Made by a program: the position numbers and the translations under genes. From the NCBI GenBank assembly GCA_021397845.1, contig CM038038.1, positions 67,378,748-67,442,747 on the forward strand: 64,000 bases of DNA. Direction: 5' to 3'. Positions 10,332-21,794 of this stretch are shown here, in pieces (position 1 is the stretch's first letter; each line of letters starts with the position of its first letter). Origin of the DNA: Areca catechu (lineage: Eukaryota > Streptophyta > Magnoliopsida > Arecales > Arecaceae). The notes under the pieces were generated by a model that saw only the letters and a program-made list of their open reading frames with translations, had not been told where the DNA came from and made no database searches.

Positions 10332-11575
10332 ATGAGTACTAGATCAGGAGCATCATATCATCCACCATCTCCACCTTTGGTTGAACCCATGGATAACCTT
10401 GAAGCCAAGATTAATGCACTCACAGAGCAGCTAGCCCAAACCTTCACCCAGATGAATCGGAGGTTTGAATAGATGGATCATAGACTAGGAACCCTAGAGG
10501 AGACACGTAGGTCTCAGTCTGAACCAGATCTTGATTCACCTCACCATCCTAGGAGAACCCCATGCCGGGACCCATACTATGAGGCTGACCCTAGGAGGAC
10601 CCAAAACCCTAATCCCTATTTTGAGGTTGAACCCAGGAGAGCCCATCGTCATGACCCAGTCCAGGAGGTTCATCCTAGAAGACCCAATCAGGACTTCATA
10701 GACCAGGAGGATAGAGCCTACAAGAACATAAGGTTAGAAGCCCCCACTTTTGATGGTTGTCATGATCCTAAGGTTTATATAGATTGAGAGGGAGAGGTTG
10801 ATCAGTATTTTGAATGATATGATATGTCGGAAGAGCGTAAGTTTAGATTTGCCAAGCTTAAGTTGGTCCATGAGGCTAGGTTATATTGGGCTAGTGTTGA
10901 GAGAACACTTAGGCTAGGAGGTCATGATCCCATAGTCACCTAGAGGGCCAAGAAGGGTAAGCTTAGAGGAAAATACATTCCTACTTCATATCGTCAAGGT
11001 TTAATGGATCAGTGGCAGTGATTGAATCAGGATAGCAGGAGTGTAGATGAGTACATCACAAAATTTGATGAGTATTCCACGCGATGTAACTTAAATGAGT
11101 CTGAGGATGTTTTTCTATCTAGGTTTAGGGCTGGCCTGAGAGATGATATTAAGAGGGAGCTCTATATGAGAGAGGTTAGGGACCTAGACCATGCCTACTA
11201 GATTGCTAGGGATTATGAGCATTTCCAGAGAGGGCCCGTCTACCATAAACCCGAGCCCACTAGATACCCTAGTCAGTACCCAGGAGCTAGCTAGTCCCAC
11301 TAGAGCTGACCCAGCCCTAGCTGACCTAATCCGAGTCAATCCAATCTAAGTCACCCTGACCCGAGTCGACCCCAGCCTAGTACTCCTTTGACCCATAGAA
11401 ATGATAGAGGTAAATTTGTAGAGGTCCGCAGGAGTCCCAATCCCTAGAAGACCTGCTTTAAATGTCGGAAACCAGGCCACTTTACTAGCTAGTGCCCAGT
11501 TAGTGCCCTACACTAGGTGAGCTAGAGGAAGAGAAGCTTGAACTCATAGCTGAACCTGAGGGAGAGATCTATGAG
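10332..11575 (+). pseudogene. Element A gag (decayed)
   Basis: Starts MSTRSGASYHPPSP at 10332, the same start as in D and G. A predicted coiled coil (about residues 20-50) is followed by Arg/Pro-rich repeats (PRRT, PRRA, HPRR). The capsid-like domain has FDEYSTRC and LSRFRAGLRDDIKREL, and one CCHC knuckle (CFKCRKPGHFTS-stop-C, about 11453-11495) follows. Stops include TGG to TGA in the conserved DWEGE motif near 10786 and in the following YFEWYDM, and Gln-to-stop in the knuckle. It would have built the particle and bound RNA. Confidence 0.85.
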
Positions 11576-12163
11576 GCTGATGACCAGTTGTTGGATGAGT
11601 ATGAAGGTGAGAAGGAGGAACCTAAGTCTGAGAACCTATTAGGAGTGGTTAGGTGCATCTTGACCCAAACCCCAGTTATGGAAGATTGGCGTAGGACTAA
11701 CATCCTACAGACCTTTGTTAAGGTAGGGGGTAAGGTCCTTAAGATCATCATAGACAGTGAGAGTTGTGTCAATGCCTTCTCTGCTAGCACCATCAAATCT
11801 TTAAGATTGACCACAATTCCCCATCCTAGTCCTTACAAAGTCTCTTGGATAGATTACACCTCCATCCAGATCAAGTATAGGTGCCAAATCTTAGTTAGAC
11901 TGCAAACGTATGAGGAAAAGATTTGGTGTGATGTCATCCCCATGGAAGTAAGTAGTATTATTTTAGGTCGACCTTGGCTTTATGATCATAATGCAACCCT
12001 GTTTGGTCGAACCAATGTTTGTGCTTTTAGCCACCTTGGGAATAAGTTTGTTATCCACCCAACTCCACCTAGAGACCTGGTTAAGAGAGGTTCTGGTAGC
12101 CTTAAGGACAAGAAACCTAGAGTTAACCTGATTAAGGCTAAGGAGTTAGAGAGAGATTGCTGA
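11576..12163 (+). pseudogene. Element A protease region
   Basis: Retropepsin-type aspartic protease. ILQTFVKVGGKVLKIIID leads to the active site, which here reads Asp-Ser-Glu (11753-11761) instead of the Asp-Ser-Gly seen in D, E and F; a single G-to-A would do this. IILGRPWLYDHNATL marks the C-terminal half. The frame is otherwise open from 11588 to 12163. With the active-site Gly lost the enzyme should be inactive. Confidence 0.8.
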
Positions 12164-13600
12164 GGGTAACCCTATTTGGATCTTGACCACCAAAGAAATA
12201 CATGAGCCGACCCAAAAGGAACACCCTCCAGAAGTTGTTGAGGCTCTCAAAAAAATTGAGGATGTCTTTCCTGATGATTTACCTAATCAATTACCATCCC
12301 TTAGAGATGTCAAACATGCAATAGATCTAGTCCTAGGAGCCACTTTACTAAACCTTCCTCACTATAGAATGAACCCCAGTGAGCATCAAGAATTACAGAA
12401 ACAAGTGGGAGAATTGCTTAGGAAGGACTTCATTAGGGAGAGCTTGAGTCCATGTGCAGTCCCTGCTCTACTGACCCCTAAGAAAGATAGTACCTGGAGG
12501 ATGAGTGTAGAGAGTAGAGCCATCAACAAAATAAATGTAAAGTATAGGTTTCCCATCCCCCGATTGGATGACATGTTAGACATGATGGCCGGTGCTAAGA
12601 TTTTCTCAAAGATAGACCTTAAGAACGGCTATCATCAGGTTAGGATTAGACCTGGGGATGAGTGGAAGACCGCTTTTAAGACTAAGGATGGCCTGTTTGA
12701 GTGGGTTGTAATGCCTTTTGGTCTTTCAAATGCACCAAGTACATTCATGAAAATTATGATCCAAGTCCTGAAGGAATATACTGAAAAATTTGTTGTGGTT
12801 TATTTTGATGACATATTGATTTATAGCAGGATAAAAAAGGACCACCTTAGTCACCTGAGACTAGTTTGCCAGACCCTTAGGGAGAATAGCCTCTATGCCA
12901 ATTTTAAGAAATGTGAGTTCATGATACATAGGGTTATCTTCCTAGGTTTTGTTGTCACCCCTGAAGGAGTTTCTACAGATCCTAAAAAGGTTAGGGCAAT
13001 TGTTGAGTGGCCTGTACCCACTAGTGTCCACGATGTGCATAGTTTCCATAGCCTTGCAACCTTTTATAGGAGATTTATTAGGGATTTTAGTACAGTCGTT
13101 GCACCAATAACTAATTGCATTAGGAAGGGTACATTTGAGTGGACCAAAGCGGCTAATAAGGCCTTCGTAGAGCTTAAGGATAAGATGACCCATGCACCCA
13201 TCCTTAGATTACCTGATTTCACTAAGGTGTTTGAGGTCGCTTGCGATGTCTCAGGAGTAGGAATAGGTGGGGTACTTAGTCAAGAAAATCATCCTATAGC
13301 CTTCTTTAGTGAGAAGCTAAATGAGGCTAAACTTAAGTACTCTACCTATGACAAAAAATTTTATGCGGTAGTCTAGGCCCTTAGATATTAAAGATATTAC
13401 TTACTACCGCAAAAACTTATCTTATTTTCTAACCATGAGACACTCCGGTTCCTAAACTCCAAAAAAAAACTTAACCCACGGCATGGTAAATGGATCGAGT
13501 ACATTTAGGCCTATACCTTTATCCTGAAATACCGTGCCAGAACTGACAATAAGGTAGCAGATGCCCTTAGCCGTAGGTCTTTGCTTTTAGACTCAGTTAG
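12164..13600 (+). pseudogene. Element A reverse transcriptase and RNase H
   Basis: RT has the standard order: LPHYRMNPSEHQEL, a region matching SPCAVPALLTPKKD, RFPIPRLDDMLDMM, and YFDD at 12801-12812 followed by ILIYS. RNase H follows with ACDVSGVGIGGVLSQ, DKKFYAVV and FSNHETL. Compared with F, the catalytic Glu (DKEFYAVV) is Lys and the Asp of FSDHEAL is Asn. Both are G-to-A changes that should abolish RNase H. The frame is open from 12183 to 13376, then carries stops (TAG at the VVQALRYW equivalent). Confidence 0.88.
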
Positions 13601-15189
13601 CACCCAAGTCATAGGGTTTGATAGGTTAAAAGATGAATATAAAACTTGCCTAGACTTTGGAGACATTTACCAAACCCTCGGGCTAGGACCATCTAGTGTC
13701 CATAGTGAGTATACCATTCAGGATGGCTACCTTTTCCAAAATAATCGACTCTGTATACCTAGAACTTTCCTTAGAGAATTCCTGATTTGGGAGACCCATG
13801 CTGGAGATTTAGCTGGTCACTTTGGTAGGAATAATACCATCTTAGTAATAGAAGACCAATTCTTTTGGCCAGGTTTGAAAAGGCATGTTGCTCAGATTGT
13901 AGCCAGGTGTAGAACTTGTGCTGTTGCAAAATAGCAGAAGCAAAACACTGGTCTCACACACCTTTACCAGTGCCTGATCGCCCTTGGCAGGACCTAAGTA
14001 TGGACTTTGTGTTAGGATTACCTAAGACCCAGAAGCGACATGATTCTATCTTTGTAGTGGTCGATAGGTTCTCTAAGATGGCTCACTTCATCCCATGTTC
14101 CCAAATCTTTGATGCATCTAGAGTAGCCAAGATTTTCTTAGACAATGTGGTTAGACTCCATGGCCTACCTAAACCATCATATCTGATAGGGATGTTAGGC
14201 TCACCAGTTATTTATGGAAAACCCTGTGGCACCTGTTAGGGACCATGCTTAAGTTTTCTACAGCCTACCACCCCCAAACAGATAGCCAAACTGAAGTGGT
14301 GAACCGAAGTTTAGGAAACCTCCTTAAATGCCTGGTAGGTGAACACGTTGGAACTTGGGATCTATTGTTGCCTAGAGCAGAGTTCGCCTACAATAGCTCA
14401 GTGAATAGGACAACGGTCAAGAGTCCTTTTGAGATAGTCCATGGGTACAAGCCTAATCGCCCCATTGACCTGATTCCTTTATCTATTCATGCACGAGTCT
14501 CAGAATCTGTAGAATCATTCATACAACATATTAGAGACTTGCATAAAGACATTAGCTAAAAAATAAACCTAAGCAATGAAACATATATGAAATTGGCTAA
14601 TTCCCAAAGAAGGGCCAAGGAATTTGATGCAGGGGATTCTGTCATGATTAGGCTTAGGCCTGAGTGATTCCCACTTGGGATCGTTAAGAAGCTTCATGCT
14701 CGTAGAGCCAAACCTTTTAAAGTGATAGAGAGGGTTGGACCAAATGCCTATGTATTAGATTTGCCTTCAGATTTGGGCATCAGTTCTACCTTCAATATTG
14801 TAGACCTGGTTGAGTACAGGAAATCAGCAGCGATACCTAGTGAGGCCTTTGGACCTATTCCTTCTATTAAGAGTGACCCTAGCCCAGAGTGTCCACCAAT
14901 AAATTAGCTTGAGAGAGGAGAACGGATCAAGCGTATCCTGGACAATCAAGCCATAATGACCCGGGGTCATGGCTATCAATGCTACCTGGTCCAATGGCAA
15001 GGCCAGCCAGAGTCGGATGATTCATGGATTTCTCGAGAGGACTTGCAGTACCTCAACCCAGACATCCTCAAGAGATATGTGAGACAGCCTGATCTTCACT
15101 CGACAAGGTCGAGTTCCTCCCACCCCGGGAGAATTAGTGCGAACACCAGAGGCACCAGGATAAGACAGAGGCTTCTCAACCCTCTGTGA
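13601..15189 (+). pseudogene. Element A integrase with chromodomain
   Basis: The zinc domain contains H-AGDLAG-H and CRTC (13790-13925). The core has SMDFVLGLPKT, the SDRDVRF-region (frame lost near 14185 by a one-base deletion) and FSTAYHPQTDSQTE. A chromodomain lies at about 14956-15085 (GYQCYLVQWQGQPESDDSW). Chromodomains bind modified histone tails and guide insertion into heterochromatin. The frame continues past the 3' LTR start at 15135 and ends at 15189, so its last residues are LTR-encoded. A stop after CAVAK and frameshifts show it is dead. Confidence 0.85.
15098..15134 (+). promoter_or_regulatory. Element A 3' hairpin and polypurine tract
   Basis: ACTCGAC-AAG-GTCGAGT (15098-15114) is a perfect 7-bp stem. 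It is followed by CTCCC-N5-GGGAG and the purine run GGGAGAA up to the LTR at 15135. The same hairpin occurs at this place in D, E, F and G with different loops. Confidence 0.7.
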
Positions 15190-16395
15190 ATTAATTAGCA
15201 GCATCAAAGTCCATTTGTAATAAAGGCTTAGCCTATTTGAGTTGTCTTTTATTATTTGAGTCCTGTACCAGTCAGCTCAAGTTGAGCTAGTCATCTTTCG
15301 GAGTTTAGTATATGTCAGTCCCAGTACAAGTGAAGACATGCCAGTCCCAGCACAAGTGAAGACTAACCAATCCAAGTGAAGTCCAACCCAACTAGAAGCT
15401 TTGAAGATCATGGAAGGCCTAGGAGAAGAAAATTAGAAGCCTGGAAGACAAATTCGAAGCCCTGAAGCGCTGGACCGCAGCCTGAAGCAGATTGGGCCAA
15501 TCAGGGCCCAGGAAGAGAACCAAGGGGTGCCAAGCTTATAGTCACCTCCCCCTTGGTCGGCCACTTAGAGTCACCCCTCTTGGCCGACCAAGGCAAGTGA
15601 GAGAGGGAGTAAATCAAGGGATTTTTCTACCTAGCCTACCATGTTTTCTAGCTAGAGTTTGATTTGGATTAGAATTCCTATGTAAAGTTGCTTTTAACCT
15701 TACTTGGGGGCCAAGTCTAAGAGTTTATTTAAGAGAATCTAATCTCTTGTATGAAGGTACTTTTATCATGAAATAATATTGAATTTCTCAAATTGCTGTG
15801 TGCTTCCTGCTGTGTGCTTAAAGGGATTCTGTATGAGCTCTTCTTCTTCCTAGTGTCTTGCGCCTGCCTCCAACCTCCCTCTGCCACTCCAAGCCCTAGC
15901 CACCCTCCTCAAATCCCATCTTTTCTTTACTAGTTTTTCAATTAACTCTCCACCTATGTTTTGTTTTCTTACCCTAGAACGATTGTTTGCAGGTCCCTTG
16001 ACTCCGACGAATCCAACAACTCCAGCCGGGCCGCAATCGGATCATTGAGCAGAAAGCTAGGAATCTACGGGTCTCTGGCTTGATATTTCAGGCCGCATCC
16101 AGGAGTGAGAGTGACCTCTTCGCATACGATCTACACCAGGTGCTTCAACCATTGCCAGGTACACCCCTTTTGCTGCCAACAGCCCTATTGTAGGTGAACT
16201 AACCCAAACCGAGATTTCTCAGCCTCGGTAGTCCGCTTTCTATTGCTTTTAGGTCCTGTTATGCATGCTCTTAGTTTCTTAGTTTCATATAGAACTCTTT
16301 ACATCATTCTTTGGTCTGATCTTCGAGATTAAAACATATAACTCAATATTTAAAAACACAAAAAAATAAATGCATGCATACATAGTTCTGCATCA
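15135..16395 (+). repeat. Element A 3' LTR
   Basis: Matches 8043-9304 end to end with scattered substitutions, and ends CTGCATCA directly before the duplicated ACATG. It keeps an intact TTTGCAGG acceptor-like motif near 15987 that is mutated in the 5' LTR. Confidence 0.92.
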
Positions 16396-16400
16396 ACATG

Positions 16401-16614
16401 CCAGTGAATGATTTATCCAAACTCTTCACACAAGTAATGCATGCATGAATGTTATTAAAAATTAATTGCCATAGATCAACTAACAAATAGTTGTTGTGCA
16501 AGTCGTAGAAACACTTGCAGAGTAAGATAGAAATGCTTACCTATAACCAGGAGAATCCACTGGCAGAAATGCACACCTAGTTTCTTGGAAGAGAGGGTGA
16601 ACTCTTTGTAGATG
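16401..16614. other. Host sequence between elements A and B, with a possible exon fragment
   Basis: This is the target DNA left between two insertions. On the minus strand 16614-16541 is open in two frames and is followed by a good splice donor (ATAG, then GTAAGC at 16540-16535). It might be an exon cut by element B at 16615. No product is recognisable. Confidence 0.3.
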
Positions 16615-18332
16615 TGTTGCTGCCTAAATCACCATGGCATGTAGCTGAAGACGATCTTGGACTGCGCCCCTATCACTCAGGATCCTGCTCGGATGCCTGG
16701 ACCTGCAAAATAGAGGAGACCCAGGCCAGAAATCTCGGTGAGGGCACTCCAATGCTCAAGTCAATGGTGATCCAGGAAAACCGATCCTCCCGGTCGAGCC
16801 CCATAGGTGGACTCCATGCTAGGAGGAGAAACTTGTGAAATAAGAGTGTGAGTGGGTCGAGAGTGGAGCGCGGGAGTGGTAGTGGAGGAGAGCTCGAGCA
16901 GGATGGCTGTGTACGTCAAGGCCCTTCCTGTGGGTTCCCGGTGGCCTGAAGCGGTGGCTCTCCTGTAGAACTCCTTTTAGCTAGGGTCGTTGCGTGCCAC
17001 TTGTCTCAGGATCTTTCCCTCACTTGCTGGCACGTGCGACGATGTTCGGTGCCATGTGCGAGGTGCCTTTCCCCATCCATGATAGCGAACAGCACCGTGC
17101 ATGCTGACATCCCTTTTGGTCACTCCATTTCGGGAAGCATGGTAGCGCTTTGATCGATGGGTGGCCAGCCCCTGGATTCGAGTCCTCTGGGTTAACTTCC
17201 TCTTTTGGGTGGCGCAGATAGTCGATTGGAAGCGTAGCACCTCGATCAGGGGACCCCTTCCTTTTCGGTGTAAGTGGAAGTTAGGGTAGTTATTGCGATC
17301 TGGCGGCCGCCCCTCTGTGGCCCTTGGGCGGCTCGCCGCCATCTAAGGAAGCGATGACATCCTCTGGCTGCAAATCTCTTCATCCAAGGTAGGGCGAGCT
17401 CGGGAAGGCGGAGCTTAACTTCGGTCACAGCATCTCGACCCGAAGGGAGCCAGCCTAGAGAAGGAGTCCGGAGAGGTGGAGCTTGACTTCGGCCATGGCA
17501 TCTCGACCCGAAGGGAGCCAGCCTGGCGAAGGAGTCCGGAGAGGCGGAGCTTGACTTCAGCCACGGTGTCTCGACCCGAAGGGAGCCAACCTGGCAAAGG
17601 AGTCTAGAGAGGAGAAGCTCGACTTCGGCCATGGCATCTTGACCTGAAGAGAGCCAGCCTAGCGAAGGAGTCCAAAGAGGCAAAGCTCGACTTCAGCCAT
17701 GACGTCTCGATCCGAAGGGAGCCAGCCTGGTGAAGAAGTCTGAAGAGGTAGAGCTCGACTTTGGCCATGGTGTCTCAACCTGAAGGGAGCCAGCCTGGCG
17801 AAGGAGTCCAGAGAGGCGGAGCTCGACTTCGGCCACGACATCTTGACCCGAAGGGAGCCAGCTTGGCGAAGGAGTCCAGAGAGAGAATCTGACATAGTAG
17901 CTTCATCCAACGTGGTGCGTGACAAGGTCTGACATGGGTTCCATGTCAGCGATCCTGCCACATCATTTACCTAACACTCTCAAGTCCCTTTGGCACACGG
18001 TGCTCGTGGCGAAGGGAGTAAATGCGATGCTGACATGGAAAGGCAGAAATCTGACTCAATGAAGGCCACGATCTCGATGCTTCGTGAGACGGTTCTCTAA
18101 ACCAACGCGGGGGAGCCACATGGGCACATCCAAGGAGCACTTATTATTGGCACAGAATTCAGAGTGGCCATGGTCGAAGTGAGGCATCATCTTCGCTGAT
18201 TGTTGACACGTGGTGCAGATCCGGTGGTGGTGCTATAACGGTACGGTTAGGCATCTGGTCACTTCGAAAGGAAAGGCTATTTTTTTTCAAAATACATCTC
18301 CTTTCAAATCTTGCATGCCCACCATTGTACCA
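16615..18332 (-). repeat. Element B 3' LTR (1718 bp)
   Basis: Plus-strand ends are TGTTGCTGCC and CATTGTACCA. The left end is homologous to the 5' LTR edge at 33154 (TGTTACCGCC) and the right end abuts a purine tract on the minus strand. It contains a 68-bp tandem array. Relative to the 5' LTR it lacks about 68 bp. The target pentamer to its left is AGATG; its partner is outside the window. Confidence 0.85.
17393..17885. repeat. 68-bp tandem repeat, about 7 copies, inside the element B LTR
   Basis: The word AAGGAGTCC or a close variant recurs at 17461, 17529, 17597, 17665, 17733, 17801 and 17869, exactly 68 bases apart. Each unit includes GAGCTCGACTTCGGCCATGG and GAAGGGAGCCAGCCTGG. Frames read across it are repetitive and not genes. 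The 5' LTR copy is interrupted by H within the first unit (about 61195-61224). Confidence 0.9.
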
Positions 18333-18350
18333 GAGCTCCTTCTTCTCCCC
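18333..18350 (-). other. Element B polypurine tract
   Basis: On the minus strand GGGGAGAAGAAGGAGCTC directly precedes the LTR start TGGTACAATG. This is the expected primer for plus-strand DNA synthesis. Confidence 0.75.
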
Positions 18351-18356
18351 TGGCCA

Positions 18357-19609
18357 TGGTGGGGACACTAGAGGCACCAGAATAAGACAGAGGCTTCTGA
18401 ACCCTCTGTAGATCACTTAGTTACATTCAAGTCCATTTGTAATAAAGCTTAGTTCATCTAAGTTGTGGTTGTTTTACTTTAGTCCTGTACTAGTCAGCTC
18501 ATATTGAGATAGTTCAGTCCAGTCAGCTCATGTTAAGCTAATTTTATTTTTTTGAGTCCTATCCAAGTACATTGAAGACTCAAGACCACATCATACAAGT
18601 GAAGACCAAGACCAACCAGTTTGAAGACATGGAAGTGAAGCCCAAGTCTAGCCCATCCTGAAGATTTGAAGATCTCAGAGGAGAAATCAGAAGCCCTGAA
18701 GCCTTAGACCGCAGCTGGAAGCAAATTGGTTCAGTCCAGGCCAAGGAGAGGAGCTAGGGCGCCACTTGATTATGGTGACCTTCCCCTTGGTCGGCCACTT
18801 AAAGTCACCCCTCTTGGCTGACAAAGGCAAGGAGAGGGAGAGAGATTATAGGGATTTTTTCTACCTATGTCTCCTTATTTTCTAGCTAGGGTTTGGGTGG
18901 AAATAGAATTCCTAGGTAAATACTATTATACCCTTACTTGGGGCCCAAGACTAAGAGTCTATTTAAAGGACTCTAGTCTCTTATATGAGAAGTTAATTTT
19001 GATATATGAAATACTCTTGAGTTCTTTTCTTGCTGTGTGCCTCTTTGCTGTGTGCATTAAGGGATCTTGTGTGAGCCTGAAGTCCTGCTAAAGTGCTAGC
19101 CAACCAACCTTCTTCTAAGCCTCTTCTTCCAACACGCCCTTGCTGCCTTTTTCTGAAATTATTCTTGTTTTCAGCCTTTATTTTCTCACCCTTGATGGTT
19201 GTTTGCAGGTCTCCAAGTTCCTACGAATCCAACGACTCCAACCGGGCCGTAATTGGACCACTGAGCAGAAAGCCGAGAATCCACGGGCCTCCGACTTGAT
19301 TTTCCAGGCCGCATCCATCGAGGAATGAGTGATCTCTTCACTGTGATCTTCACTAGGTACATCAGACATTGCCAGGCATATCCCCTCTGCCACCAGTAGT
19401 TTTATTGTAGGTAAACTAGCCCTAACCGAGGCTTCTCAGTCCCGGCGATCCCTTTTTACTATTTTCTTAGGTCTTGATCTGCATGCATAGTTTCTAAAAT
19501 TTATATAGAACTCTCTACATCTTATTGTGATCTGATATTCAGGATTTAACCGCCTCACCCCACATATAAAACACACAAAAATAATCTGATGCATATCTAT
19601 CCCGCATCA
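18357..19609 (+). repeat. Element G 5' LTR
   Basis: Begins TGGTGGGGACACTAG and ends CCCGCATCA, directly followed by the primer site. TATTTAAAG at 18960-18968 is the TATA-like box. It matches 22440-23654. Confidence 0.9.
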
Positions 19610-19611
19610 TC

Positions 19612-19623
19612 TGGTATCAAAGC
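19612..19623 (+). other. Element G primer binding site
   Basis: TGGTATCAAAGC, one mismatch to the tRNA-Met site TGGTATCAGAGC, two bases after the LTR. Confidence 0.85.
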
Positions 19624-20481
19624 TTAGATTAGGGCTCATTTTCTGCACCCATCATAGTCCGTATATGCATTGTTATTTTAATTATTTCTCCCTGCTCAGA
19701 ACTCCAAAAACTTCAATTTTTATTTTTTTGGTTTTGTCTTAATTCAAAGTATTTTATAGAATTTCTACAAATTTTATTTTGATCTGTGAAGTTTCTGCAA
19801 GCCGAAATATATCCTATAAGTTTTCAGCTATATTTTTTCAGTTAAACAACTTTGGAAGGTTTAGGGTTTTGTTTAGCATCTCTTTTGCATATCTTTTATT
19901 TTAGTATGTTTCTAGCATATTTGGTCATTGGCTGCAAATCATATTTCTGCAAAAGAACAAAAAAAATTTACATATATAAAAGCTACCAAAAAATACTTAA
20001 ACCCTAATTTTGCATCATATGCCTGCCATCATTGCATAAACTCTCTTTAAGGGCATTCTTGCTATGTTAGATAGGGGGAGGATTTGATCACCTCTCCTTA
20101 GCCAAAAATCACATCTCCTGCATTCAATCCCAAGCCTAACCTAAAATCTATTAGACTTAATTTGCCCTAGTAGGCTAGGGACACCAACTGGTCGGGTCTG
20201 GTCTAAGTGTCAGATCACTGTATCAAGCTAACCTGTGTGTGCCTTGTGCTTAGTGTCTAGAGTGGTGGTTCAGGGATTCAGTCTTGAAGGGCTTGTGTGC
20301 TGGTCTACCTACCTGGCCAATCTCTGATTGGTGTCTAGGATTGGCAATCAAGGACCTAACACTCTCCTTACACCTGCCTGGCTGAGTACAGGGTTATTAT
20401 AGGCTAGTTTGCCACCCTAATTGAGCATCTAGTTTTGGACTCTAGGTCTAGGGAGCTGTAGTTGGTTTGATTAAGTCTTGC
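19624..20481 (+). promoter_or_regulatory. Element G leader with conserved hairpins
   Basis: Contains SL1 at 20073-20099 (AGGGGGAGG / CCTCTCCTT, kept by G-U pairs), SL2 at 20165-20180 (CCCTAG-TAGG-CTAGGG) and SL3 at 20317-20331 (CCAATC-TCT-GATTGG). Apart from the gag start and the 3' end, this is the best kept internal part of the element. It is what a trans-mobilised RNA would need for packaging and reverse transcription. Confidence 0.65.
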
Positions 20482-21120
20482 ATGAGCACTAGATCAAGAG
20501 CATCATATCATCCACCATCTCCACTTTTAGCTGAATACATGGACAATCTTGAAGCCCATATTAAAGCCCTTACTGAACAGCTAACCCAGATGAATATCCA
20601 GATGACCCAGTCCAATACCCGAACCCATAATAGACTTGACCACTTAGCCAATAGATTTGATCAAATAGATGTTTGGATAGGAACCCTAGAGAAAATCCGT
20701 AGGACTCAGACTAAATCCAAACCTGAGCCACCCATACCCACACTACCCAAATTATATGAGCCTAGAATCTATGTACCCAAAACCTATGAACATAGGTCCT
20801 ATGCACCCACTCCCTATAAGCCTAGTATACCCAGAACCTATATATCTTATGACTTCAAATCCTATGACTCTAGAACCTATGAACCCATATCCCATGAGCC
20901 CAGTAGACCCATGACCCGTAGATCTGCGCCCTTGTCCTATGAGCCTAGGAAGCCCATAACCCCTAGGTATTAGCCTAGTACTAGTCATGTTTCCCCTAGT
21001 CAACTTGAATCCCATAGGATTAGTAACCATAATCAAAGACCAGGACCTATCCAATTTTCTCTTAGCCAACCTTCCCCTACCACCCCTTTGATTCACAAGG
21101 CTTACATTAACGCTGAAGTG
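20482..21120 (+). pseudogene. Element G N-terminal gag fragment
   Basis: Starts MSTRSRASYHPPSP at 20482 like A and D. The coiled coil (YMDNLEAHIKALTEQLTQMN) is followed by an unusual Tyr/Pro-rich series of short repeats (YEPR, YVPKTYEHR, YAPTPYKP). An in-frame stop occurs at about 20971. The capsid-like domain and zinc knuckle are absent; the text resumes at the post-knuckle linker (EVYEADVNLVD). It cannot make a normal particle on its own. Confidence 0.75.
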
Positions 21121-21794
21121 TATGAAGCTGATGTGAACTTAGTAGATAGTATGAGGGAGAAGAGGAGACACCCCTAGAAGACCTAGAATTAGTAGACCCC
21201 GTAGGTGCCCAGGTAGAAGCCAATCTAGAGTTAGCTAACCCTGACCATGCCTAGATTGAACCAGCAGTAGAGGACCAATTAGAGGAAGAGAACTCTGATA
21301 CTAGGATTTTACTTGAGGAAACACTAGAAAAGGGCCTAATTGTAGAGCCTAGTCCTAAATTCCATGAACTAGAAGACTTTATTGAGGATTTGGCTTACTT
21401 AACCCATTGCCCTCAGGACGAATTCCTTCTTGCCGTTCCTATTGAAGATCTCTTCCTAGAAATTGTTGACCCATCCTTCCATAGCATGGACCTTTTCTTG
21501 CCCATAGATATAACTCCATATTCATACATTAAGGTCAGTCTCTTTAGCCTAGAACCTTTCCCTGAATCCCCTTCCTATTTTCTACCATTTCCTGAGTCTT
21601 CTCATGTGCCTAGAACTATTAGGTTACATTTTATTGAGGTTACTAGGTTACAAGAATCCATAGAGCGCATCCCTTTTACTACCTACTTTTGGCAGACCCT
21701 TTGGCATCTATTGGAGTTACTAGCAAATTTTCTTTTGCATGTCATCCATCAACCACAACTCATGCCCCATACCCAAGTTGTAGTTAAGGTCTAA
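21121..21794 (+). pseudogene. Acidic frame of unknown function carried by element G
   Basis: After the EVYEAD linker and one frame slip (about 21150-21165), a long frame continues to a stop after 21794 with a single internal TAG near 21252. It is rich in Glu and Asp at first (EDLELVDP, VEDQLEEEN), then aromatic and Pro-rich (FLEIVDPSFHSMDLFLPID, FPESPSYFLPFPESS). From about 21665 it aligns with integrase (FTTYFWQTLWHLL against FTSYFWKTLWH in F). The stretch at about 21190-21650 matches no gag or pol part of A, D, E or F that I can see. I do not recognise it. Confidence 0.6.

Larger units (their letters stand above)
8043..16395 (+). mobile_element. Element A: complete but decayed Ty3/gypsy chromovirus
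   Basis: It has two LTRs of 1262 and 1261 bp, a tRNA-Met primer site, leader, gag, protease, RT-RNase H, integrase with chromodomain, and a purine tract. The element is flanked by a perfect 5-bp target duplication, ACATG, at 8038-8042 and 16396-16400. RT before integrase and the C-terminal chromodomain mark a chromovirus. The motifs (FVVVYFDDILIYS, DSGSCVNA-type protease) are of the CRM/Galadriel kind, and I cannot settle the exact lineage. Numerous stops, catalytic changes and the visible LTR mismatches make it the most decayed of the four coding copies here. Confidence 0.95.

Noticed and set aside
17393..17885. Possible CRISPR-like array
   Set aside because: Units are contiguous and alike over the whole 68 bp with no unique spacers, and the context is a plant LTR.
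17246..17961. Minus-strand frames in the element B LTR
   Set aside because: They read the 68-bp tandem array in shifting frames and have no family match.
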